Assembly: GCA_945859605.1 (NCBI GenBank)
Contig: OX243828.1
Coordinates: 19,570,040 to 19,634,039 of the forward strand
Source: Lumbricus rubellus
Taxonomy: Eukaryota; Annelida; Clitellata; Crassiclitellata; Lumbricidae
Direction: 5' to 3'
DNA length: 64,000 bases
Shown: positions 45,195 through 56,809 of the stretch, in pieces
Layout of the letters: each line of letters begins with the position of its first letter
Numbering within the stretch: the first letter of the stretch is position 1
Notes under the pieces: generated by a model
What the model was told of the DNA's origin: nothing
What the model saw: the letters and a program-made list of their open reading frames with translations, nothing else
Database searches by the model: none
Made by a program: the position numbers and the translations under genes

Positions 45195-45310
45195 GCCGCA
45201 ATCGTAATCGTAATCTCCTAATTTCTAAAGCGCCTATCAAAAGCCAAGCGCGGGGCATCGGCTTATTCACGAGCGCTGCGTTAAGTCAAAAGCGTTGTCA
45301 GTAAGAGGTG
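45195..45310. repeat. Dispersed repeat shared with 57305-57400
   Basis: CGTAATCTCCTAATTTCTAA, CGGCTTATTCACGAGCGC and TTAGTCAA-type words occur in the same order in both places. Family not identified. Confidence 0.5.
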
Positions 45311-45587
45311 GTGGTCCGGGTCGAGTTTCCGTACGATCAGAGGGGTGGAAACAGCTAGGCCTACTAAGGTGGGTGCCGTGTAGGCTATAGGTCTATAACA
45401 TATATATAATTAATTACATCGACAGCACAGTTTAAATAGACAATCGCGATCGCTGTCCGTGAATCGTTGGCAAGAAGATCGGACGGTGAGGGCGACGATT
45501 GGCCTTATCTTGGCAGAGGCTAAGAAAACGAAGTCGCCAATACTTTATACCGCAACGGCTGCTTCATATAGTGTATATAGGCCTATA

Positions 45588-45588
<1 letters not shown>

Positions 45589-45650
<62 letters not shown>
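45589..45650. repeat. (TA)n microsatellite
   Basis: About 30 TA units, directly left of the MITE at 45653. Confidence 0.95.
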
Positions 45651-45652
<2 letters not shown>

Positions 45653-46100
45653 GGGTAGTCCCAAAATCACGAATTCACGGAAATCACGGAAACCGTGAAT
45701 TTTGCCGTTTGCCGTGATTTCCGTGAATTTCGCCGTTTGCCGTGATTTTCCGTGATTTTTCACATTTTCAGCACTTTTTTTAAAATAAAAACACGTCAAA
45801 AATGGCGCCCACGACCAAAAACAGCGTGGAACCATTAAATTCATCTAAGATTTTCTGTGCGGAAGCATTAAATTAATGTATGAATTTTTGTTTTGGGGAG
45901 TGAATAACGTCGCTGACAAGTGAATATTCATTCATAAATACTCGTTTATGCTAAATTTCAAAATAAAAATCGACTTAATACAGAAATTGTGACTGAAAAA
46001 AATTTCGCGGCACCGTGAATCACGGTGCCGTGAATTTTTGCATTTTTGCAAAAGTAGGCCGTGATTTTTTCACTTTTTGACCGTGATTTTGGGACTACCC
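45653..46100. mobile_element. 448-bp MITE inserted into a TA repeat
   Basis: Perfect 19-bp inverted ends GGGTAGTCCCAAAATCACG. TA lies outside both ends, although the left flank is itself (TA)n, so the duplication cannot be proven. Internal CCGTGATTTTCCGTGA and GCCGTTTGCCGTGATTT words repeat. No coding frame. Confidence 0.9.
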
Positions 46101-46507
46101 TATATATAATCTTTATGTCCAATGTATGTATAGCCTAAGCTTATTCGTTTAATTCAATAAACAACAGACAGAACGCTGTATAGATTTACATTAGCAAAAT
46201 TGACTGAAAATTGGCTGCTTTAAACTTAGGCTACAGTCAAGATAGTTAGTAAACTTAGGGCCTACATGTTTCTAAATAACATTCCTGGGATAAAGTTTAA
46301 CGAGTCTTTGTTGGGGAGAATGAAATTGTGAGCCCTGTCTGTAAAGTTATAGGCCTAGGCCTATAGCCTAATGGATCACGCTGTAGGAAGAGGATGTATC
46401 AGGAATCAGGATCCAAGTAGTAATACGTTATCTGGCAGCTTTCTGGCTCTCCCGCACTTTGCATAGAATAACCAAAGGTCTACCTTATTATTGTTTTAAC
46501 TTGCCAG

Positions 46508-46641
46508 CAACAGAGGACCAAAAACGGAAGTTTTATCCATCCTCAATTCCTACAGACCCGGTTTCAACCATGTGCGATTTTACGGAGCACCCGGTTATAA
46601 GGTGTAAACCGCACGCGGGTGAATACGTTGCCAAAAAGTAG
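46508..46641 (+). CDS. Possible terminal exon, unrecognised
   Basis: A good acceptor (ATTGTTTTAACTTGCCAG) is followed by an open frame entering in phase 1 that reads DQKRKFYPSSIPTDPVSTMC, then DFTEHPVIRCKPHAGEYVAK, one further Lys and TAG. Amino-acid composition looks protein-like. The same frame re-opens after the TAG and continues to about 46983 through RPVIYHIDNNNNNAEHLETR. No family is recognised and no companion exon was found, so it may be chance or a pseudogene. Confidence 0.22.
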
Positions 46642-46989
46642 AGAGAGTTCAAAACGTCACGTCCAAAGCGTTACGAATATTTAAATAGTTATTATCTGCG
46701 TCAACAGAGACCCGTCATCTACCACATCGACAACAACAACAACAACGCGGAACATTTAGAAACTCGGTCCTTGAACCGCACAGATTGCATTTTCAACAGC
46801 GTCCACCTGGCGACCGGTAAGGAGAAACAACCCATCGGTTTAACGTGGTTGAGAATGAGCTTACGCACTTTGACCGAGATCGTCCTATCAACGTTGTTGC
46901 TGCTTTTGGCTGCTGCTGTTGTTGTCGTTGCCTTTAGGCCTAGGCCTAACCTTGACTTGTACTTTTTGGACCAAGAAGCCTAAGAGACT

Positions 46990-48425
46990 ATTCTTAGTCA
47001 GGGAATATTTATCGCATTTCAAACTTCCTGATCATCTTTGGGGGGGGGGGGGGTAGGGGGGGGTAGCTCCTCTAACCCCCCCGCCACTGCAAGAGGGAGT
47101 CAGTATATTTTAGGATGGGGGCGTTTTGGGTGCTTGAACACCACCCGATTTTAAATATATAGAAAATAATAGTGCATTTAGGGCCTACAAACACATGATG
47201 TAAGAACTAAGAGGAATTTAATTTCGAAGCTCTTCTATCTTCTATCTACCTAATCATGATGATGATCATGATGTGGAAGGTGTTTTAATCTAGCTTATTC
47301 GGTTGCTTGTCGGCTTGTTCAATATCGAGTAACCCCCCGCGACTCCCTACTCCAGTACATTCTATCCTGGCCACTTGGTGACTTGGCATATCATATGCCC
47401 ACGGGTCCGGCGACTTTTAAGGGCTCGGGCGCCACAAGTCAGTGCTTGATCTAGTCGCCTTGCTTTGGGAATTCATTTTTCTTGGGGGAGGGGCGGCGAG
47501 GACAAACCACCGTTTGGCGGATAAGTCTCTTCTGGGAGAGACAAATTTATAATGGATGCGCTGAGGGACTTTCAGCCGATGAAGAGACTTGAGAACAAAG
47601 ATTATGTGGCGATGTTTGGGAGTTTTCTGTGACTGCGCGGGCATGAACATTCTGGTTCTGGATTGTTTGCAGGCGTTTCATTTTTGAGCAGAATCGAAGT
47701 TACGAAAGAGCGAATTACAATATTCGAGTTTGATAACCAACCATCAAGGCTTCAATCATATAATTAAAATTATTATTGTAAACTTTATTCATTTAATTAA
47801 TTATAACAATTCAGTGGTCAATTCACTTGCAAATGTGTTGTCAAGTGACTCAAGTCTATTAGGCCTACATGTATAGTAGCCTATCACTGTATCAGTGACT
47901 CTGAGAAGTCTATTCTCTAGATAGATCGATTATACCAGCAACATTCGTAGCTATAAATTCGTATTCGTTCATTCGGTAGAGGTCCGGATATAGGCCTACA
48001 TGTACATTTAGGTCCGACTAAGTTGCTGCTAATGTCACAAATTTTACCCGATTTTGGCCTAAATAATACCGAAAGCCAGGTTTAGCTGTGCCACCTGAGA
48101 ACACTTTTCAGAAAATTATTTTGTTGCCAGCTGTAAATGAAGGAATTAAATTACGTGAAAAAAATCAAAGATTTCTGCGATTTACCTGAAATGTTAGATA
48201 CGCTATGTTCCTTCCAGAATAGGTGTTTGTCAGCATAGATTCCGATTATTAGATTACCTTGTGTGATGAGACTTGGGTAGTAGGCCTAAAATTTAATATT
48301 GGAGTTAAATTGATATCACCGTCCTGCATAAATATCCCTAAATAAGTGCCATCCATTTGCAGGCGAGTTTGAACACATTATATTCGAACATATTATAGAT
48401 CTGTAAAATGCATTTGCATATCGCC
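46990..48425. other. Intergenic with element scraps
   Basis: A G-run at 47040-47069. GTTTTGGGTGCTTGAACACC at about 47123-47142 resembles the complement of the element edge at about 60025-60064. On the minus strand at about 47537-47590, KSLHRLKVPQRIHYKFV resembles a LINE thumb scrap (LHWLRVPQRIQYKL). No gene. Confidence 0.4.
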
Positions 48426-48465
48426 TCTTCAGGGGACTACTCAGAGCCACTCCTACCTCTGCGTG
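48420..48465 (-). mobile_element. SINE tail fragment
   Basis: TCGCCTCTTCAGGGGACTAC then TCAGAGCCACTCCTACC, matching the reverse tail of the SINE family. It abuts the (GA)n array. Confidence 0.55.
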
Positions 48466-48488
48466 TCCAAATGAAACTGTCTTAAGAC

Positions 48489-48489
<1 letters not shown>

Positions 48490-48556
<67 letters not shown>

Positions 48557-48559
48557 CAG

Positions 48560-48652
<93 letters not shown>
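48490..48652. repeat. (GA)n / (GACA)n microsatellite
   Basis: Pure GA for about 85 bp after mixed GACA and GAGA. Poly-Leu/Ser frames are artefacts. Confidence 0.95.
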
Positions 48653-48655
<3 letters not shown>

Positions 48656-48659
48656 GCCC

Positions 48660-50640
48660 AAAAAGGAGTTCTACAAAGGAAGCGGAGCGTGAAGGGGAGG
48701 CCATTCCAGTTCGAGGCATAATATTGAGTTACTGTAGTGGGAAACGATTGTCATGGTTAGTGCCTTACAAATTATATACCGCATAATATATACAGGCCTA
48801 ATATAATATTCATATATAGATATAATTATATTATATGATTAGTCTTGTCAAGGTTGAAGGATAATTGATTGATTGATCCCAAAAACAACTAAAACGATTG
48901 CTCTTCTTTTCAATCAATTTCGACAATTAGGCTACCCAGGATATCAGTTGACAATGATATAACCTATCGATACTATATTAAAGAATATAGATGAGGTTTG
49001 GAACATAAATCTTTGGGCAAAGACCACTTGGCTGCTCATATATTTATGTTCCAAGTTCCAACACTCCACCTCTTCAAGAGTTCATATAATATCCTAATCC
49101 ACCCAATCCTCTCTTTTCCAAGTTTTCCCGTCTTTAACGGATTCAGCCATATCGCAGGTCGTTCGCCTCCCATAGAGTAGGTCTATGGGGCCCATAGGCT
49201 ATCTCTATTGCACCAGGATTATCTGGAAACATCTCTGATACAACGCAGCGCTCGTGGACAAGCTAGTGCCCCGTGCTTATCTTTCGATATCGCTTAAGAA
49301 ACTTTTAGTTAGCGATTAGAATTTTCCTAGTAAAACAGCTTCTAGTTTCAATATAAGTATGAACACAATGTGGGACAGATGAGCATGGCTTTATGCATTT
49401 CAAACAAAACAGCTAAGCTTCATTTCTAAACAGGAACACCATCCAGTCCATATACATCTGCGACTGAAATATCACACATAAAACACTTTAAAAACACATG
49501 TTAAATTAAGCGACTCCGAATACGGTTAGCGGGTATTAACTTCTCTGAAGCGTTTAGACAGCTATTGCCTGGCTTACTTAAAAACGAAATTACAACTTTA
49601 TATACACATACACAGTCTATGGCGTTATGTAGCGCATTTTTCTTTACAATTACTAGATTACGATAACAAGTAGGCCTACTAAATCGCATTTTCTAACACA
49701 CGAGTCTTGCATTTCTGCACAAATTTACGAAATTAAATCTCATGGTGTTTCCACTTTTAAATGAAGCAAGAGTATTTGCACAGCACTAGCAAAATTGGAA
49801 GCATTAGAGACGCAGAAAGTGCGTGGAGGAAGAAAAAGAAATAACAGAAAGAGATCAAGGACTAAAAGAAATGGGAGAACAAAGAACAGGAGGAAGAGAG
49901 AAAGAAGAATAGGAGATAAAAGAGCATGGATAACGAGGGGAAATGGGACAGAGAAAAAGAAAAAGAACCATGAGAAGATAGAAAGTAAACAAAGGTCTAA
50001 TAAAAGACAGATGGCAAAAAGAAGGCCTATAATAGGTCCAAAGATCACGAGAGAGCACAGAGAGAAAAGGGAACATGAGAAGAAGGCAAAAGAAAACAAA
50101 GACGAGGTTTAAAAAATACCAGGTCGATAAAAACAACAGAAGAAAATGAAGAATATCAAGAAGTAGAAGCAACAGTTCGAAACCAGGACAACATGGTCGA
50201 ACCGGTTGCCACGAATTCATTCATCAACAGCCCTCCATTTTCCTCCTCCTCCCTTCTCCTCCCACAACCATTAATTCTCCAATCCTGCACACGAAGAGGT
50301 TCCGAAACACACACCGCAAACAATTCTCAGCAGACGATTCCGCCGTCAAGGCGCCTCATTCCCGCCAAAACTGAACGAACGTCATTTTCTGGCAGACGAC
50401 CATCCTTCGGACAGCCTATAGACTGGGCTCCTGCTGCCCACTACGCAGTCCACTTGGGGCGAAACGACGGTCGGCCATTGGTGAGGCAAAGGAATGATCA
50501 CACCCCGTCAACCAGCGAATATCATCAATCAGTATAGAAATCAAAGCACTTCAGTTCTTCGTTTGCAATATCAGACATGCGATGCTGTAAACAAACACAA
50601 AAAATACATAGCGTCAATAAAAAAACAATTATTACAAAGG
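48660..50640. other. Intergenic, includes an A/G-rich block
   Basis: A purine-rich tract at 49800-50170 opens a Lys/Arg-rich frame that I treat as compositional. A plus-strand frame at 50193-50537 (SGRRPSFGQPIDWAPAAHYA and LGRNDGRPLV, with a donor-like GTGAGG after it) is more protein-like but has no recognised domain. The rest is featureless. Confidence 0.4.
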
Positions 50641-50642
50641 AC

Positions 50643-50844
50643 CAGGGCTTTTTTAACGTGCAGTTGTACACAAAATGTGCAGTTCTAAATGGATTTGTGC
50701 AGTTGTAGAATCACTTCTGTACAGTTAAAACTAGGGGGAAGGTCACTGTCCTCCGATTGGAAGTAGGCCTAATAATTTACCATTTAGGATGGAAATGAAA
50801 AGAAGGAGTTGTGCAGTTCTAAAAATTCCTTTAAAACAGCCCTG
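50643..50844 (+). mobile_element. CAGGGCT-ended MITE, copy 2
   Basis: CAGGGCTTTTTTAACGTGCA to TTAAAACAGCCCTG, sharing internal words with copy 1. No target duplication is visible. Confidence 0.82.
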
Positions 50845-51284
50845 GATATGTTGCGTGATTTGTATGCACTTGTTCTCTTTTCTGCATCTTCGCAGCTTTA
50901 AGCCGACTTCTGCTTTTTTCTGATTCATGCCTTAAGGGTTAGGGTAGCGTCATCGTATACATTTAAAATGGAAATGAGAAAGTGGTCACCCTGCTATAGC
51001 CGAACGATTATTGGTCCATGTGAGTTTACCCTTTGACACCTGTGAACTTATTTTATTCTGGCGATCAATAATCTTATGAATTTAAAAAGTGTCCTTACTT
51101 ACTCATCTGATTTGTGCCCGGGAGCACAACCTAGTGCAATAAACTTGTTAATAAGAGGTTCGTGATACGAATTCTATGTCTTTTCCAATGTTAATGTCAC
51201 CAAAGTGGAGTTGGATCAATAAAGAATATTCTTACTTATTCACAATGCAATCAGATTTAATCGCAACAAGATTACAGAATAAAC

Positions 51285-51470
51285 AGATTGCAATGTAATC
51301 AGATTACACCTGCAATGTAATCAGATTACACCTGCAATGTAATCAGATTACACCTGCAATGTAAGCACATTACACCTGCAATGTAATCAGATTACACCTG
51401 CAATGTAATCATATTACACCTGCAATGTAATCAGATTACACTTGCAATGTAATCAGATTACACTGTAACA
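51285..51470. repeat. 22-bp minisatellite (ACACCTGCAATGTAATCAGA)
   Basis: About eight units of ACACCTGCAATGTAATCAGA plus TT, head to tail with few changes and no unique spacers. Confidence 0.93.
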
Positions 51471-51689
51471 CGTAACTCCATTTAGCTGCAGAGCCAGATT
51501 ACAATACACTGATATTGCACCTTAATCAATTTAAAATGTAATCATAGCACAGTAGATTAGATTGCATTAGATGGAATTGGATAGAACTATTTGTTTATTG
51601 ACAATCATATTACATTTTAAACTTGCTTGAAATATAGTCATAATATCACACTGACACGGGATTACAATATTATAACCAGCAACATACAT

Positions 51690-51880
51690 AAGCTGCGTAT
51701 ATACATGTATACATACATAGGCTACATACACAGAGGCTATGCACACACCCACGCACACGCCCACACGCGCAAACACACATACATACATACATACATGTAT
51801 ATAATATGCATACAGACAGACATACATATACAGACAAACAAAGGGCAGACAGACGCACATGCATACAATCAGACATGCAA
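51690..51880. repeat. ACAT/CAGA microsatellite
   Basis: Mixed ACATAC, ACACGC and CAGACA units. No gene. Confidence 0.85.
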
Positions 51881-51968
51881 ACACATTTTCCTCTGAGTGC
51901 TCACATGCACTGGGAATGCCTCTGAATGGTCACTATTGCTAGACGAGCTACAAACAATGTAAAACTAC

Positions 51969-52030
51969 AATTCATTCATTCATTTCGAGAATTTATATAG
52001 CGCCTCTTCAGAAACCTACTCAGAACCAAC
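51969..52030 (-). mobile_element. SINE tail fragment with (ATTC)n
   Basis: ATTCATTCATTC then GAGAATTTATATAGCGCCTC and AAACCTACTCAG. Confidence 0.7.
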
Positions 52031-52052
52031 ACAACACAATAGCAAGGTTCTT

Positions 52053-54829
52053 TCAATACACATGTGTATACATGTGTATAGATCTTGACACATTAGAGTA
52101 CAGGCAGAATGACACACACAAGCACACAGACAGACAAACAGAGCCAGACAAAGATAAAGAGAGAGCGATGTACCGACCTTTGTGAGCGTGTACCGTTGTA
52201 ACCTCTTCCACAACCATCGTCCTGTACCCTGCTCCCACTCCACCCACTCCTCCTCCTCCCATCCACCTCGGCTCACTGACCGTCGAACTGTTCAGATCAA
52301 CTGGAGCTCCCCCTCGCGGCGAGTACATCGGCACCAGACTCGTGGACGGCGTGAACACCTCCAACTCACCCCCTGGGGTAACCGGTCTCCGTTGGTACCC
52401 ATCGTAGGCGACCCCACCCCCACCCTTCCTCGGCAGCAGCACCCTGGGTACGTCCGCCGACGACAGATCCACCCCATCCCTCTCCGCCAGCGTGAACGGC
52501 TCCAGCGGGCGGTAGACGGGCTGGATGGCGTCTCTGGTGTAGGCCGCTCCATGGACGGCCTGCAGGAGGAAGCGATCGAGGGTAAGGGCAGCGGCGCCGG
52601 GCCTCGCCTGCTCCGTGTAGTACCTCTTCATGGCTCGGGCACCGAAGAGCCGTCGGAAGGGTGGGTAGAGACGGTGGAAGTCGTCATAGCGCCAGGACAT
52701 CTCTTCCCGGAAGGACGCCTCGTCGTAGGGATTCAGACGGTAGCAGCCCTGCACGAAGTCCCACTCGACGAGCTGGCCACGGTAGCCGTACAGCATCGGG
52801 TCTGCGTTCGCGGTTGTGTAGAACTTCCACGGGCAGCGGTCGTCGTCGCCCGGGGCAGGGACGGAGTCGTGGACGAGGAGGACGGCCTTGCGGAGCCCGG
52901 GTTTGTCGAAGACCTCGAACAGGTTCCACTTGAGCTCCTTCATCCCGATGATGACGGAGATGTAGAGCGGCGCCTGTGCTGCGGGGTTCTGAGGGTTCAC
53001 CGGCCGCTTGCCCCGCACGGCGCCCTGCACGACGGTGTTGCAGTCGAAACGCGGCGCCTGCAGATCGCCAAGGACGAACGCCATAATGCGTTCGGCGCAG
53101 TGCTCCGCAAGCAGTCCGATCGAAGTCTCGCCCGTCAGAAGCGCCACCTGGTATTCGAACATTCGCGAGATCTCGGCCGCCGCCTCGGCCGTCACGCACG
53201 TGACAACGTCACGTGACAGCGTTGGCCAATGGGCTCGATCGGCGCTGCGCTCTCTCCGGAAGTGCGCCATTCCGGTGAACATGGCCGGTGGGATACAGAG
53301 GAGGAATTCTCCAGTGGACTGGCTGCGTTCGGCGACATCGTCCGGGATGGAGTTGGGGTACTCCAGGTAGTCGCGAAGGGTGAGGACCTGGCTCGGCCTG
53401 CCCTGACGGATGACCACTGGCACGGTCAGCAGTTGGTCGTCTGGACTGAGCCGCGAAAACTTGACGAGGATGCTGCGAACGAGAGAACTTTCGAACTGCT
53501 TCAGTTTGCGACCGATGCTTGCTGTGTCCGGAAAGTCGTCGGGTTTAACTGAGAGGAAATAATCAAAACAGAATTATTGTTCTGTTATTCTGACTAATAT
53601 TTAATTAAATGTTATATAAACAAATTGACGAATTGGAGATTTAAGGAATTAAATAGTCAACAAAAAATGCAAGAAATTTTTACCAGTGAATCATTGTGCA
53701 AAGAAAGAGACCTAAATAAATGGGAGAGTGAGTGAGTGAGTGAGTGAGTGAGTGAGTGAGTGAGTGAGTGAGTTAGTGAGTGAGTGAGTGAGTGAGTGAG
53801 TGAGTGAGTGAGTGAGTGAGTGAGTGAGTGAGTGAGTGAGTGACTGTCAGTCAGTCAGTCAGTCAATCAGACAGTCAGTCAATCAGACAGTCAGTCAGTC
53901 AGTCAGTTAAGTCCGTGAATGATAGTGTGAGCGAATGAGTGAGAGTGAGCGAACCAGCCAACCATTCAGTCAGCCAGTCAATCAATCACTCAATCAATAG
54001 ATCAACCACTCATCGATTACCGTGAATTCCCAACTACATACATAATCAACCTACCTCTGTAACCTCCAGGTGCATACGTGGCCGCTGCCGAAAAGCTATT
54101 GTGCAGTCGTGGCATCGTCGCCGACCTCGCCGCCGGCGCCGACATCCTCTTGTCGTCCCAGTCCATCGAGAAACCTCTTCCCCTGGCCGATCCGTTGCTC
54201 GGAGGCGGGGCTACCCACGCCCTTACCGCCCCTGCCCCCGTCGGAGTCGAAGGCTCAGTGAAGGCGCTTCTCGATGTCCGTCCGAAACCTCGGGGTAGCG
54301 ACGCCGCCCTGCTGCTCGGGGACAGGATGGCTTCGGGGGCTCGCCGGTAGATCTTCACGTTGGCAAGGCTCGGCTGCCCGTCGAACATCGACAGCCGAGG
54401 GGGCTCCGTGTTCAGGGTCGTATACGACCGGTAAATCTTCACCTCAGCCGACTTACCCGGGCCTCCGCCCCCTCCTTCTCCGCTGGGGCCCCTGTCGTCC
54501 AGAGCCTGGAAGCTCTGGTTGCGGCCCGAGCGTGTGTCCCCGGCCGCGAATGACCCCGACAGCCGACCCATCTTCGGTCTCTTCGACGCGTCCGTTCCAC
54601 CGTCAACGGCGGAGTTCCGCACTACTTCCGGTTTCCCGTCGGGCTTCTTGGCTGCTGCACCGGAAGCGTTCTTGTTCTTGTTTGAGTCGACGACGTCATT
54701 ATTTCCGGTCTTTTCCGCTTCCTTTTTCTTCTTCCGGCCGCTTCCACGCTTCGATCCTGACCTTTCCACTTGACCGTCCTGCTCCGAGTTCGCCTTTTCC
54801 GATGATTTCCGACTCTGTCGATTACCCAT
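52053..54829 (-). CDS. Unrecognised two-exon gene with myristoylation-type N-terminus
   Basis: Exon 1 (54829-54055) and exon 2 (53548 to 52178, 52174 or the stop at 52053) join in phase 1. The protein starts MGNRQSRK: Gly2 and Ser6 fit N-myristoylation, and a basic run follows (SGSKRGSGRKKKK), a common membrane-anchor pairing. Exon 1 is Ser/Arg/Pro-rich, looks disordered, and holds two VKIYR motifs (AEVKIYRSY and ANVKIYRRA). Exon 2 looks folded: KQFESSLVRSILVKFSRL, LTLRDYLEYPNSIPDD, FEYQVALLTGETSIGLLAEH, LYISVIIGMKELKWNLFEVF, CPWKFYTTANADPMLYGYRG and LVEWDFVQGCYRLNPYDEAS. I do not recognise the family. Without further splicing it is 756 residues with a repeat-derived tail. GC content is far above the surroundings. 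Confidence 0.75.
52174..53548 (-). CDS. Unrecognised gene, exon 2
   Basis: Acceptor TTATTTCCTCTCAG, entering as V-KPDDFPDTASIGRKLKQFE. The frame stays open through TVHAHKG and then into CA/GA microsatellite sequence. Candidate donors are AAAG/GTCGGT (exon end 52178) and GTCG/GTACAT (52174); both are weak. Alternatively the frame simply ends at 52053. Confidence 0.75.
53549..54054. repeat. Intron with (GAGT)n and (CAGT)n microsatellites
   Basis: The intron between the two exons holds (GAGT)n at 53728-53842 and (CAGT)/(CAAT) repeats to about 54000. It shows nothing else. Confidence 0.9.
54055..54829 (-). CDS. Unrecognised gene, exon 1
   Basis: 258 codons plus one base; donor ACAGAG/GTAGGT. 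The ATG at 54829 lies 16 bp after an acceptor (GGTTGCTTTTCCAG), so a 5' UTR exon lies upstream. The opposite strand is also open over long stretches because the exon is GC-rich. Confidence 0.8.
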
Positions 54830-54839
54830 ATCGTCTATC

Positions 54840-54845
54840 TCACAT
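54840..54845 (-). promoter_or_regulatory. Start-stop uORF (ATGTGA)
   Basis: The first six bases after the predicted acceptor are ATG TGA, 10 bp before the main ATG. If transcribed this is a minimal upstream frame that could stall scanning ribosomes. It depends on the acceptor being correct. Confidence 0.4.
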
Positions 54846-54874
54846 CTGGAAAAGCAACCGGTTTAATAAATGAT

Positions 54875-55060
54875 GTAATGTATGTCGATGTAATGTAAAT
54901 AATGTAACATGGTGTGGTGTAACATGGAGCTATTTAACATGACGCGATGTAGCATGATACGATGTAGCCTAATATGATCCGATTTAACCTGATGCGATGT
55001 CACATGCAGTAATGTAGCATGAAGTAATTTACAAGATGCTGTAGCATCATCTAATGTTAG
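54875..55060. repeat. Drifted ~21-bp repeats (AACATGATGCGATGTAGC)
   Basis: GATGTAACATGGTG, GATGTAGCATGATAC and GATGTCACATGCAG units repeat irregularly, just upstream of the unrecognised gene. Confidence 0.65.
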
Positions 55061-55369
55061 ACGATGTGCTATGTGTTATAGAATGCTACATGTTATAAGA
55101 TACTATCTTATAGGATGTCAAGTAATGTGGCAGTGTAGGACGCGGTCAAATACTAGGTAAATACTAGTTAAGTAGGATCATTATAATATTGGTGTCCGGT
55201 ATTGAGTATAATATTATCTGAGTTGACATATATCTCGAGCGTGTGTGTGTGAGTAGCGTTAGAGAGATTGACCAAGTGACACTTCAGGCTGACACTAATG
55301 CAACACTACAGTTCAAGAGGATTTTTACTTGACCAGCAACACACCACACAACACTGTGATATTATAGTA

Positions 55370-55735
<366 letters not shown>

Positions 55736-55739
55736 CAAG

Positions 55740-56211
55740 ATGCAATATTATAGCAGTTCAGAGTAACTCTCTCTCACATAAGCAGTGTGCCTGGGATAAC
55801 CTTTTCATTCAAAAGATCCGACAAAGCTTTAGAGGCTTCAGTAGCATCTGATTACCATAAGGCCAGGTTGAGAGCAGTATCTTCACCACATGCGACTAAT
55901 TGGCTCCTGGTGTTACCATGCACGTGAAGCTCCTGCGGATTGAGGCTAAGAGACGATGCAGTCCGCATTGCAAAGTCTGGCCTGCGCCTAAAGCCTAAAG
56001 AAGCCGTTATGTTAAGTGCTATTCATGAATGAGCTATTCATCGCATTAATGCAGACGCTGTCTGTAGCACTTTCCACCCACAAACTATCCGCAAAGAGTA
56101 AAGATGTTTCAATGGTTTTTTTAATATTATTGTCGGTGGGGAGATGACACGGCGAGAGAGAGGGTCACTTCATACCGATAGCTGCCTCATCATCAACGTC
56201 ATGTTGTGCTC
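55740..56211. other. Intergenic, no feature recognised
   Basis: Mixed-composition sequence without a domain, tandem repeat or recognised element. Confidence 0.45.
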
Positions 56212-56413
56212 CAGAGCTTTTTAACGTGCAGTTGCACACAAAATGTGCAATTCTAAATGGATTTGTGCAGTTGTAGAGGCACTTCTGTAGCCTGTATACA
56301 GTTAAAACTAGCAAAAACGGCCATTGTCCTCCGAGTGGAAGTAATTTACCATGGAGGATGGCAAAGGAAAGAAGGAGTTGTGCAGTTCTAAAAATTTCGT
56401 AAAAACAGCCTTG
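56212..56413 (+). mobile_element. CAGGGCT-type MITE, copy 3
   Basis: CAGAGCTTTTTAACGTGCAG to AACAGCCTTG, with one change at each end relative to the consensus. It forms the left arm of an inverted pair with copy 4. Confidence 0.8.
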
Positions 56414-56610
56414 CAAATGATCTGCAGTTGGCAGGTTTGTACGTCCGATAGCACCAATCCTCTCGTTGTTTAGCTTCCTCTCTTAGCTGTTGATATCCCT
56501 CCCTGATCTTCCAGTCCAGAAGTTTCTGTCTATTAGGTCTTCCTCTTCCTTTACATTCCTCCATTCCTCCTTCCAGATAGCTGTCTTATGGCCATAGCTA
56601 AAGGTACACT

Positions 56611-56809
56611 CAGGGCTGTTTTTAAGGAATTTTTAGAACTGCACAACTCCTTCTTTCCTTTCCCATCCTCCATGGTAAATTACTTCCAATCGGAGGACAA
56701 TGACCTTTTTGCTAGTTTTAACTGTACAGGAGTGATTCTACATGTACAACTGCACAAATCCATTTAGAACTGCACATTTTGTGTACAACTGCACGTTGAA
56801 AAAGCCCTG
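56611..56809 (-). mobile_element. CAGGGCT-type MITE, copy 4 (inverted)
   Basis: CAGGGCTGTTTTTAAGGAAT to GTTGAAAAAGCCCTG, the reverse orientation of copy 3, about 200 bp away. Confidence 0.82.

Noticed and set aside
49795..50112. 105-codon Lys/Arg-rich frame, nucleolar-protein-like
   Set aside because: An A/G-rich tract yields such peptides by composition; no splice site or homologue-like motif.
52182..53216. 344-codon plus-strand frame opposite the unrecognised gene's exon 2
   Set aside because: Mirror frame of a GC-rich exon. The minus frame has splice sites, a consistent phase with exon 1 and better amino-acid composition.
54274..54873. 199-codon plus-strand frame opposite exon 1
   Set aside because: Shadow of the GC-rich minus exon; Ser/Arg/Pro-rich with no domain.
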